Of a stretch of DNA of 64,000 nucleotides, positions 50,801-61,610 are shown piece after piece (position 1 is the stretch's first letter; each line of letters starts with the position of its first letter). The notes under the pieces were generated by a model. The model worked only from the letters and a program-made list of their open reading frames with translations, was not told the origin of the DNA and searched no databases. The position numbers were made by a program, and so were the translations under genes. Origin of the DNA: Xiphophorus maculatus (lineage: Eukaryota > Chordata > Actinopteri > Cyprinodontiformes > Poeciliidae); the NCBI RefSeq assembly GCF_002775205.1, contig NC_036458.1, forward strand, positions 2,944,560-3,008,559, in the 5' to 3' direction.

Positions 50801-53800
50801 TCAGTTGGGTCGTATTTCATTGTAGTTCTTTATGACCCCAGAGAATCTGATTACGAGAACTTCCGCGTTTCTGGCTTTGAAATCCTGCCACAAGTACTCA
50901 GGAGACAGAACCTTACTGGGCTTGTTCAGCAACATGTACCTGGACACAGAGACAGGAAATGACATCACCAGATTGTAGTACCAGGCCTGGCATCTGTGTA
51001 CTTCACCTGCATACCTGTTCAAGTGGCTCTCCTCCTGCCAGGCGGCCTCAATGCCTTCCTTGGCATCGTCTTCGAAGTTCTTGCGACAGGTTTGAGCGAG
51101 CTGATGAACCTCGGCCAGGACGCCTCCGAAGGCGCCACCGCAGTAGTAGAAGTCGCCCTCGCCAGGAGCCACGTAAGCTCTGGAGGTGGGCCGCCGTTCG
51201 TATGGGAACTTACTGCGGTCGTCCTTGTAGTACCCTGAAAAAGGAAGAGAGAATTCACTCGTTAACTCATCTGGACTTAGAGATTTGAGCTGCCAACAAC
51301 CTGATTAATTTTACAAACAGGACCAAACGCATTGAGGGAAAAAACTGAAGGAGTTTTCACACCTGATAGACTGGTAAACTGGGGACCAAAACTGGAACAT
51401 TTGTTACATTTTCAGCTGCTGTGGTTCTCTTTCTCACTGCCTTGTATCAAATGAACCAAACAGTATGATAAACCTGTTCTCACCCTTGCCTGTGGTGGCG
51501 CTGTACCAATAACCGCTGAAGGAAACACCATAAAGACACTGAGGGCAACTCATTTAATCACAAAATGTAAACAAAAATGGAGTGGCATCAGATTTTAGCA
51601 GTTGTAGGATTTCTCTTTTGTCTTTATTAAAAGACCATTTTTCCTGCTAGCGCTAGGCTAACCCGTTTGTTTTGGTGGCATGTACCCAGAATGCCCTGCG
51701 CTGTAGTCCACTTCCTGCTTTTGGAGCGGTTCGCTTGGTTCTGTTCTCATATGCATTCGAATCGCACCAGAGTTCACTTCAACTGAACAGAGACCGAGGT
51801 TTGCAGGCTGACCGGAGTTTGGTTACGCATTCATACCTCCTCAAATGAACTTTCTTGGCAAAAAACTAGAGTTTAATTAAAGTCGACTAAGCAGAGCTGG
51901 TTTGAATGCACCCCAAGAGTTGAGATGAAATTAAGACCCCTTAAACTGTCTACTTTGCCATTAAGGTACGACTCCTCAACAAACTAGACATGTTCCTATC
52001 ATGGTGACAGATTTGTTTACCGCATGTTGTCCAAGACAAATTCTCCCAACATGGTTAATAAAGTATATATCTATAAATCAAGCCATCTCAAGCCCAGAAT
52101 GAAAACTGGAAGCTGTACCTGGATGGATCACAGCCACCAGTTCTCCTAATGACTCGGTTCCCCATCGACTGTGAAACTTTGAGTCAACATCCAAACAGAA
52201 GATGTAGTCCACATCTTTGTTGAGCGTCTCCTCGATCAGCGTCTGGATGATCTCCATCCTTCTGGCTGAGATTTCTTGCCAACGTTTGGAGTTCGGCACC
52301 GAATGCACCACCAGCTGAAAGATGAGAAAGATGAGCTGCTAATCCACAAAAAATGTTCTTTCAAAAGCATGCATGCATCTTGATCTTCCCAACATTTTGT
52401 CACATTACAACTTTAAATATCAATGTATTTTATGTGATAGTACGACATAGACGTTACATCCATCCCCTGTCTTCTGGTAATCAAAGATCAACTCGTTGGC
52501 GTCTAAAATAACTACCCGTCCACCACCTGCAAACTACAATCAGCTGCTCAAAATCTGGACATTCTTATGTAAATCCTACAATAGAGTCTAAATGATATGA
52601 TATAATCCCTTTTAGTGTCATTTCATGGAGGACTTGCATGTCATTGGGCCTTAATCACTTTTTGGCAGGAAAAAAAAAACTATTTTTTGTCCATTTTGTG
52701 GGCAGTTTTTCAGTGTGACATATTGAATCCAATTATATCTGTAAGATATAATCCCTTTAAGTGAAGCGCAAAAGCAATTTCTGAAGGAAATTGCATTTTA
52801 TTGGGCAGAAAACAATAAACAAGGCTAATATTTGTTGTAACCTTGGGCACGAAACTATACATCCTATTGGTGTTAACATAGTTTGTCTAAAAGAACTTAA
52901 CGACCAACAAAGTCATTCAAAACCACTGGATGAGACAGTCAGTCAGGATGAATGTGCTCTGGAAGCGTGCTCCTTTATTATTATAATACGGAAAATTGCT
53001 AATACGGGAGGACGGCGGGAAAGATACGGTATAAATTTAGTAGACTTGACAGGTATGGGCCATTTGTGATCTAAACTGTGAATTCTTCATGTTCTCCTCT
53101 GTTTACCTCTCTGCCAGCAGCCATTTTCACTTTGGGCACCTCATTCGGCCGGTCGGTGAACACATAAACCTTCACTCTGAAACCTACGAAGAAGTGCTGC
53201 TCCGCCGTCTCCAGGAAGTCCTTCAGGAACCTGATGTACCTGAACAGGAACCTCATTGATCAGAAGTGGAAGCAGACAAGAAACACACCACTGTGACGTC
53301 ACACTCACTTCCCAACAGCAAACACTGTGGCAGCAACGGTGATGTTCCTCTTTTGGTAGATGCTGTCAAGCAGAACTGGGTGGAAGGTTCCCTCCCAGAC
53401 GACCGGTGCCAACCAGGGCGTCACCGACACAATGTCCGTCCGACTGCGATCAGAGATCGACCGTTAGGGAAACCAGAACCATGAAAACTGAAACGCAGCA
53501 GCAGAGGACGATCCTCACCCTTGCGTGATGCTCGGCTGTGGGTACTTCAACCTGAAACACAGACAGTCAGTCAAATAAAGTTCATCCAACATATCCAGAG
53601 GATTCATCCAACACATCCAGAAGATTCATCCAACACATCCAGAAGATTCATCCAACACATCCAGAAGATTCATCCAACACATCCAGAAGATTCATCCAAC
53701 ACATCCAGAGGATTCATCCAACACATCCAGAGGATTCATCCAACACATCCAGAAGATTCATCCAGCATTGTAGTGAAGAATCTTGCATTAATGCAAAAAG

Positions 53801-56800
53801 CAAAACATAGAAAATGACTCAGAGAACTTCGCCATGAACCAACATTTGACCTGAACTTCCTCAGCTCCTTTTCATAAATATTAATGTATCAAATGTTTCT
53901 TCTTTATACAACTGTAGTGCTCATTCTGGTTCCCTCCTAAACAACTCAACTGAATCATCTTTTTTTAATGAAGAGTAAAAGTAGTTCCGGTAAAAAGCCA
54001 GAATAGGACAGTGTTTCCAAACTATTCCAGGATTTAGCTGTGTCCTGATGCTGCATGTTTAAAACTAGAATGTGAAGGTACAACAAACCCTCCCTTTGTA
54101 GGAGTGGACCATAAGTTGCAGAAACACCTTTCTCTGGCAAAAACTACAACTCCCAGTAGTTTGAGACTCTGAGCTGATGTTTTATTCAAGCTGAAGCGCA
54201 GAACTCGTCATTGTTTGGTTTTATGACAGATTACAGCTAAACTAACTCAGATTCATGGAGAGAAAAATGTCAGGAACAAAAGAAAGTGTGGAATTATTGT
54301 GGTAGATAAACATTTATATTTAGGTGCAAAGGTTGTAGAGTGAAGCATGCAAAGTCCAAAGGAAAGCTTATGAGGAACTGTTGATCATTTTAAACAACAA
54401 CAGAGTCTGAATCACTGGAAAGATGAAAACTCTACAAACGGCTGATGAACGGCTTAAAGAAAACAGAGACAAGCTGCAGACGGTAATTTCTATGTCCGGA
54501 GCATACGTCTTACCCATCGGTTGCCACCAGGTGTAGGTCAGGACTCCTGAAGAGGTGTCCATCCCCAGATCTGTACAACATGCACAAACACCGAGACCAA
54601 GGTCAGGCAGAGGACAAGCTGACGCCTGAAACTTGTGTGATATTTGAAAAGGATCTGATGATAATTTTAGCTGTTTCCAAACTAAGTTTGAGCAGACTTT
54701 TAAAATGTGAATTGGTGTATTTGCCACGCTTGGCTGTACTAAACAAGAACAAAGCTTTATGTGATTAACAAACAGGATTATGTTAATGACAAGTCAAACC
54801 ATCCATCAGCTTTACAGCTCAACAAAACATCCGTTCGCTCTCACAACTCAGATCACCTCAGTTATGGTTTGCTCAGTCAACTCGTCCATCAACATATTCT
54901 AGGAAGCTAAACAACACTCGAATTCCTCTCCTCTTCCTCAACGTCGTCTCACTTCTCATCCAAAAAGTTTCTTCAGTTCTGTTCATCTATTTTGAATACA
55001 ACAAACACTTTTATAACCTTCCTGAACAAAACAGTTTGCATGATCAACACAGAGTCAGACTTGAACTAATTAGCTGAAAATTACAAGGAAAATTCAAGAC
55101 TCTGTGAGGATTTGTGTGTTTTCTGTTTCTAAAAACTAACATTAAGCAAAGGCATCGACATCATGAGCCCTCTACAGAGAACCGTTGACTCTCGTCAGCT
55201 GATGTTTTGTCCAAATAGAATAATGACTTGGAGCGACTTGAACAATCACTGGAGCAGTTTTGAAAATAAAGACTTTTCCAGTCTGTTCAGTTTTATTTGA
55301 ATGAAACAGAAAGGAAGGTCTTAAAAAGCAAACAGTTTAAAGGTGAGAGATAATCCCTGAGAAAACCGGCTCTGATGCTTCTGATCCCCCCTCCACCCTG
55401 TGGACACGGCAGGTTTATTAAAGGCGTGGAAGAGCAAGTTGAAACCAGACTGAACTTTGACTGACTTGAACAGAGCAGATCTTCTGAAACCACCAGTCAG
55501 GTGGATGGTATCCCGATCTAACAAGGCGCTCTTTCTGCCGAGGTTCTGGTGGGTTTATTGTTCTTGTGAAAGTCAGCTTCAGTGAAATTCCCCCCCAAAA
55601 CATTCTCATTAGAGGAAATGTTTCTCTCTAGTCAGAACCTATCAATGAGCATGCTTTAAGTTCTAATTAATCCATCTACAATTTTGTGACTTTTGCTAAC
55701 AAATCTGTGATTTTGTGGTTTTAATTTAGAATTATTTGCAAGGAATTCTGCAAAATATAATTAAACCTCTTTCAAAATCTACATACAGACCTGAATTGTG
55801 AACCTACTTGAGTTTAATAAAATATTTGAGGGTTTTGGTGTTGATCTGTTGCCACACTGGACACTGGAATTACAAACACCACTCCAGCCAAAGTTCTGAA
55901 CTCAGGGAACATTTCTCCAACTGAAGCGAACAGAAGTCGGTAAAATCTTTGAACGAGGAGCAGCGGATGGAAATCCGGCCGTATATGCGCTCATTCTGCA
56001 GACGTGGTTTAGCTGCACCAGACGCATTCACAATCAGATGTGAATTTTATTTTGATTGATTTAGTTACTTATAGCCTGTGTGCAAAGTTCAAAATGTCTG
56101 CTCCAAGTGGTCTGGGGGAGTGAATGGGCTGAAACGATTAATCAAATTAATCATGATTAATCGATTAGTAAGATAATCGTCAACTAATTTAGTAATTGAT
56201 TAATTGTTAACTGGAGTGTAAGGCTTCAAAAACGGTGATTTGCTGAAATAATAACAGTCAGAGCAGCAATTAAAACACTACTGTACAAAAACATTTTGTA
56301 TTTAAAATGAAAAACGTTTTTTTCAAATACTGTAAAAAAAAAGCTCTATTACTCACATTTGCTGTGATTACATGAACAATCTGTTGAATCTGCTAATCTT
56401 TTTAACCGATTAATCGATTAATCAACATCATAATTAATAGAATCACTGATTACTAAAATAATCAATTTGTCGGTTGGCCTTTAGATTTTTCCGTCACTGA
56501 TTAAAATCCGGTAAGAGTCAACACCAATTATACCGTAAAATTTGCAATAAACTCACAGTTCTGTATTAGGGAGAAAAATGTGGGGATCTGTTGATTTTCT
56601 GCTAATTTCATGTAAAACTGGAGGAACTATTTAATTGTTGTTGGCACTTACTGAACCCTCTACAGCAAATCGCTAAATATTTGAAATATTTGGGTTTAAA
56701 GCTGACTGAGACAATACGTGGAAGTGGGGGAAAAAAGCTGATGGTGGTGTAGCTCCATCTCCTTCCTTTAGTGGAAAATAACAGATTTTGCTAACATCTG

Positions 56801-58053
56801 CAAAATAAATGCTCTCCATTCAGCAAACTCCTCCCTGAAGCTGCTGGGGCTTCATGCGACAGTGGACAGAAAGATAACATCCTGAGGAAACATTCATTCA
56901 TTCTTCATCTCTCACCAGGATCACTGATGTCATTGTTATCTGGATCAGATACAAATAGATACAAAGTTTCTCGAACTTGTTTGAATACTGCAATTCAAAC
57001 AAGTTTCCAGAACTTCCTAAATATGTTATGATCGTATGATCAACGCACCAAACTGAAACAAAGTGAGGAAATTATTTTTGATGTGACCGGTCAGATTCCA
57101 AATTTGACTTGTGCCGTTTGGCTGGAGAGCTTTGCATCAGGCTCGGGTTGAACACCCGGCCCGTTCTCAGAACAAAGGTCGCCTCTAAAGCTGCGCCCAG
57201 CAGGAGCCGTTACTCACAGGTCTTTTGAAGAATCACAGAGGCTTTCCCTGAATCTGCAGACACAAAAACATGAAATAAGAAGAAGTTTAAAACTTATCTT
57301 TGTTACACTGAGGGCTGAGATGAAGCTGAAGGCAGAGGCTGCAGTGGAACAGAGTTAGAAACCTGTTCAGTGTTATCAGAATCCCTGCTTCAACAATCAG
57401 GAATGGATCTGAGAGTCCATGTTGTTTATAGGAGGCTCCCACCATAGAAATACTATTTAAACTAGGTTTTCCTTTTTGTCCTTAAGATTACTTAAAAATA
57501 AACCCAAGAAATATCAGTTCAGCCATTACACTGCAAAAATACAGAATAATAACAAGTAATTTTGATCTAGTTTCTTAGATCAATCTTAGTACACATTAAA
57601 TAAGACAAAACTACATTACAAGGAACTTTTTAGCAAGATATAGAGGCTTGTGTTAAGTAAATAAATCCTTAATATTGATGAAAAATACTTGTTCCATTGA
57701 CAAATTATTTCACTTATAATGTTGGGAAAATATCTTGTTATAAGTGAAATAATATACAAATAATGTACTGTACCTTTTTATCAATTACAGTAAATAAATA
57801 ATACAATTGCCTATTAGAAAACAATAAAAAAGAAGATTTAAAGGAATTTACAGCCAAATTTATACAAAAATAAAATCATCATTGATTTTACTTTTGTATA
57901 AATAAAATCTGTCTCTGTTCAGAGACGGATTGGATTTCTGCATGTTGAGACCAAAAGGAAAGGAAAGAGCAAATTCAGGGCAGAAAACAGGAGAAACAGG
58001 GATTGTGAGTGAGGATCTACCTGTAGATGGGGTAAACGTAGATGAACATCACC
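50801..58053 (-). CDS. family 6 glycosyltransferase (ABO/GBGT1-like), 5' end missing
   Basis: Coding order: 58053-58021, 57253-57218, 54570-54514, 53551-53519, 53443-53309, 53239-53107, 52314-52119, 51234-51015, 50939-50801; 982 nt in one phase, about 326 residues. The first exon, with the ATG and start of the membrane anchor, was not found. The visible anchor part (VMFIYVYPIY) leads to a short stem, then the GT6 core: KYPQP, VTPWLAPVVWEGTF, FLETAEQHFFVGFRVKVYVFTD, the metal-binding DVD in IFCLDVDSKF, the donor-site loop GDFYYCGGAFGG, EESHLN and PSKVLSPEYLW. Such Golgi type II enzymes add alpha-1,3 GalNAc or Gal to glycans. In ABO the second and last residues of the LGG (A) or MGA (B) triplet govern donor choice; CGG here, with Gly last, looks more GalNAc-like. 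Intron 8 is only 75 nt and stop-free. Confidence 0.9.
50940..51014 (-). other. 75-nt in-frame intron or exitron in GT6
   Basis: Flanked by AACAG|GTATGC and CTGTGTCCAG|GTACATG. Removing it yields HLNRYMLLNKPSKV, matching the family (HLNKYLLRHKPTKV). Keeping it adds exactly 25 codons without a stop or frame change. Confidence 0.8.
51350..51910. repeat. interspersed repeat R2, copy 2 (GT6 intron)
   Basis: Second copy of the repeat at 24300-24890. The left end gagttttcacacctgataga and right end tggtttgaatgcacccc are preserved better here. Confidence 0.72.
53580..53767. repeat. 22-bp minisatellite in GT6 intron
   Basis: About eight and a half units of ttcatccaacacatccagaa + ga, differing at one position (agaaga or agagga). 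Lies just upstream, in gene sense, of the 33-nt exon 53551-53519. Confidence 0.95.
56128..56475. mobile_element. gattaatcg-rich MITE (GT6 intron)
   Basis: Complete outline from tgggctgaaacgattaatca to attactaaaataatcaattt. Lies in the intron between exons 57253-57218 and 54570-54514. Confidence 0.78.
57529..57780. mobile_element. foldback MITE, copy 12
   Basis: Starts cactgcaaaaatacagaata and keeps the gcaagatatagaggcttgtg and ttataagtgaaataat blocks; the right end is lost. Lies in a GT6 intron. Confidence 0.78.
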
Positions 58054-59660
58054 CTGTGGGTTCAATCACAAACAAGGAAACAGGGATCAGATGGGAATGC
58101 TGCCGCGGCTGATAGGAAGCATTGAATCTTTGTTTTTTATCACGTGAATGAAGCTAGGAGCCTCCAAACCAGGAGATTACCACATTAGCAGACATGAATA
58201 TTTTAGAGCCTGTGCTCCTTTCTACAGTGAGACACAAAAACAGGAAGTGGGAAACTAATGACTTAAAGTTCCTAAACACACAAATCACCTACTGGGAAAT
58301 ATGAAGCGCTGGGAAAATCAATGAAGCATGAAAAAGTGTAACTAAAAGCTCCTAGAGAGTCTTTAATGTCATTCTGGGTGAATTTGGACCCACTGTGCCT
58401 GGTTGAGCTGATACATGAGGATGTTTCCACATCAGATAGTCCAGTAGAGTCAGAAAAAGATGCAACATTCGTTCAAATGTGCTGTTGGAGCTGCAGTTTT
58501 GTGCATTTAAAAAAATAAAGTACACTTATATGCATAGCGAAATAATCATCTGATCTGAGTCTTTATTATGATGTTTGGGCCAGCAATGACAGACATCTGG
58601 GTTTATTTGAGTCCATCTGAACAGAACTGCACATTAACTGTTTACAGTGCAACTCGCCAGTGGAAGAGCGCCTTAATGGGTTCGGTTCCTACTCATTCAT
58701 GTTCTTTTCTTTGGGGAAGTGGAAGCCATTACAGCTTACGATCAAATGCCATTTGCTTTTTCCCGTTACTCGGCTTTAGTTAGAGCTCAGTGATAATGTG
58801 ATCACATGCTGCAGATTTGTATCTAATAGTCCCTTCAGCCACTTCCTGTGTTTTAAGTTGCTCGGGTAAAAATGTTTTGGTTTGTCTTGCTGTCTGGATC
58901 CGTCTTGGCCAGGTCATCTTTGTTAAACAGGTCTTGATCTCAACGGGTCTTTAATCTGGTTATAAAAAGGTTGATTTTTTAAAATATGAAAATTTGGGGG
59001 GTAAATGCAGTGGTTTTGAAAACACGTTGAACATTACCGACATAATGTTGACCAATCTGCTTCTCCTCTAACCTCTAGCTAATGTATCGTCATTTTAAAA
59101 GACATTGAAAACCACAAACTGTGGATTCTCTGTTAATATCAAGTTATTTTTTAGGAGATTGACCTTATTCTCTGATTGAGGTCACTGATTGGTTGGCTAC
59201 CGCAACACAGTCTTTCAAGCATTTTGATTGGTCTAGGCACCAGAAACACTATGGATGCTATTTGATGAGCTAATTTCCTAATATTTCTGGATATTTTCTG
59301 ATGTTTTTTATGTTTCTGATGTTTTCCAGTGCTTCATGATAATTATTAATAATTATGCAGGGTTTGTGAAAACCTTTCACATAAATATATCAGGCAGGAC
59401 ATTTTTTTGAACACATAAGACAATGTAATCACTTGCTGCAGATTTGAATCTAATAGTGACCTTTAACAGTTGCATATTTTAAACCGCACTTTAAACACAG
59501 TGGATAAGAAGTTTATAGATGCAATAAATTACAGCAGCTGCTGTTATGGTAGCATTGATTGATTGATTGATTGATTGATGAGCTTTGATGAAATGGACTT
59601 TGAAACCAACTGCAGGCAGGTGGAGCTACTGTACGTCTGATTTCAGCGTCTTTTTTGAGT
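58054..59660. other. no gene recognised upstream of GT6
   Basis: The missing first exon of the glycosyltransferase should lie here or further right, but no ATG followed by a hydrophobic run and a phase-2 donor stood out. A direct repeat of about 50 bp (ctgcagatttgtatctaata) occurs near 58810 and 59440, probably part of a mobile element. Confidence 0.4.
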
Positions 59661-59664
59661 AGGG

Positions 59665-60240
59665 CTGAAACGATTAATCGCGATTAATGATTACTCAAAT
59701 AATTGTCAACTAATTTTGTAATTGATTAATCGTTAACTGGAGTTAAAAAAAAGACAATTTGTTGAGAGAAATACAAAGTTAGGGCAGTGATTAAGCCGAA
59801 ACTGAACAGAACATACAATTTAAGATGAAAAAATAGATCTGTAAATAAATTCTACTCAGAGCTCAACAAGTGGCAGTTTTAGTTTCACCTGGTTCAAATT
59901 CTATATACATAAGTATTAATCTAATGAATAAATAATCAACAGATCAGCTCTATACTGGTTTAATATTAAGTCAAGCAGAAAAGGAGAGTTTTATTTCAGT
60001 TGCAGATGAAACCTTTGCTACAAGTGAATTCTATAGAATTGAACTGAATTTTAGGCAATAAAAATAATAAAAAAATTATTATAAAAAGAATTAAAATTAT
60101 ATGCTTAGATGCATCTTTTAATATTTTCCTAATGCATAAAAAAGCTTAAGTGGTTAAATAAAAAATTGCAGAATGTGACAATTTTAAAAATCCGATTAAT
60201 CAATTAATAGCCCAAATAATTGATTAATAAATAACCGTTA
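59665..60240. mobile_element. gattaatcg-rich MITE
   Basis: Long copy: gtagggctgaaacgattaat at the left, ccgattaatcaattaatagc near the right. It ends exactly against a 55-bp near-perfect palindrome. Confidence 0.78.
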
Positions 60241-60295
60241 GTTGCAGTTCAAACAGCAGGACGTTACAGTAACATCCTGCTGTTTGAACTGCAAC
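60241..60295. repeat. 55-bp near-perfect palindrome
   Basis: gttgcagttcaaacagcagg on the left is the exact complement of cctgctgtttgaactgcaac on the right. The centre gttacagtaac also pairs. Only one C/A mismatch breaks a 27-bp stem with a one-base loop. Confidence 0.95.
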
Positions 60296-60399
60296 CAGAT
60301 ACAGATATTCCCTGCTAATAAAAATAGTCTGACGTCACACAATTCATCTTTATCATAAACTCTGATCCCAGTCTGCCAGTTTGGCATGCATAGCTCACA

Positions 60400-61140
60400 C
60401 GTTAAATGTGAGACGGGTCTTTATTCTTTTGGGCCGACAGTGGTTCTGGCCTTGGAACATCTCCAATGAAAGCCATTTTTGCCCAGATGAGAAGTTCTTG
60501 ATGGGCTCTTGACCTAGCTTAGGAAGGTCAGCCTCTTCTGGGAACATTTCTGTCTTCCATGTTTTCTCCATGTGTGGATTAAGGTTCCCACTGTGGTTCC
60601 TTGGAGTCCTAAAGGAGTGGAAATGGCTTTGCAATAGGTTTTTCACAGTTCTTTATCAAAAATCTATGAGAATCCTGGAAATGCTGGCATTTCTGGCCCA
60701 TTTGTAGTAATGGGAGACGTCCTCTGAGAATTGTTCCTTAGATAAATTTCCTCACAGATCACTATCAGGGTGTCTAAACTTGACTGAAAGTTTGAATTTA
60801 CTTCAATTACAAATTTGTAAAGAGGAAGAAAGCAACATACAAAAGATGCAAGCTTAGATTTCACTTCTTGCTTGGTTAACGTTTCCTTCCTACTGTACAG
60901 CATATCCGCATATCAGGCCCAGAACAAAGACCTCTGGTGCTGGTGGAGTGGGTGGCACCCGCTCTGCACCACCTCTCCACCCAATGTTCAGCATTCTGTC
61001 TAAAACAAAAGGGGAGTGATGGAAAATAACAGACAACATATAGGAACAACAGGATCACCACGAACAGATCCAGTCTTTAAATGCCTCAACAGGTCCACAG
61101 CAATCTAGAGCATGTCATCATGCTCTAAGGGTTTGAGTTC
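60400..61140. other. unrecognised sequence
   Basis: Contains a segment (60500-60620, ttctgggaacatttctgtct onward) of a kind I recall as recurrent in fish introns, but I cannot assign it to a family. No gene seen. Confidence 0.3.
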
Positions 61141-61325
61141 TAGCAGCCAATGTCCTGGTGCCGAATGATCTGTGCGATGGCTTTCTAGAGACCAACCTTC
61201 TAAGGGATGATGTACTATGGCATCTACAACATGCCATTATAGGGTACAATGTTCCAGATGTTGGCGCTCATTGGATGCCGGCATTCCAGGGTCAACATTC
61301 CAGGGTCAACATTCCAGGGGACAAC

Positions 61326-61565
61326 GTTCTAGAGTACAGCGTTCTAGAGGACAACGTTCTAGAGTACAGCGTTCTAGAGTACAGCGTTCTAGAGTACAGC
61401 GTTCTAGAGGACAACGTTCTAGAGTACAGCGTTCTGGAGTACAGCGTTCTAGAGTACAGCGTTCTAGAGTACAGCGTTCTAGAGTACAGCGTTCTGGAGT
61501 ACAGCGTTCTAGAGTACAGCGTTCTGGAGTACAGCGTTCTAGAGTACAGCGTTCTAGAGGCCAAC
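61326..61565. repeat. 15-bp minisatellite, 16 units
   Basis: Sixteen consecutive 15-mers of gttctagagtacagc with regular variants gttctagaggacaac (units 2, 6), gttctggagtacagc (units 8, 12, 14) and gttctagaggccaac (unit 16). A related 14-bp run (attccagggtcaac, two to three units) lies immediately left. The period is a multiple of three, hence long ORFs on both strands that are not genes. Confidence 0.97.
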
Positions 61566-61583
61566 ACTGTAGAGCACATGTGT

Positions 61584-61610
61584 CAAACTTACACAGGATG
61601 TGTAAGTTTG
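61584..61610. repeat. 12-bp hairpin beside the minisatellite
   Basis: caaacttacaca, loop gga, tgtgtaagtttg: perfect stem. Confidence 0.9.

Noticed and set aside
53521..53817. 98-codon plus-strand ORF rich in HIQ/HPT
   Set aside because: 22-bp minisatellite inside a glycosyltransferase intron, antisense to the 33-nt exon at one end.
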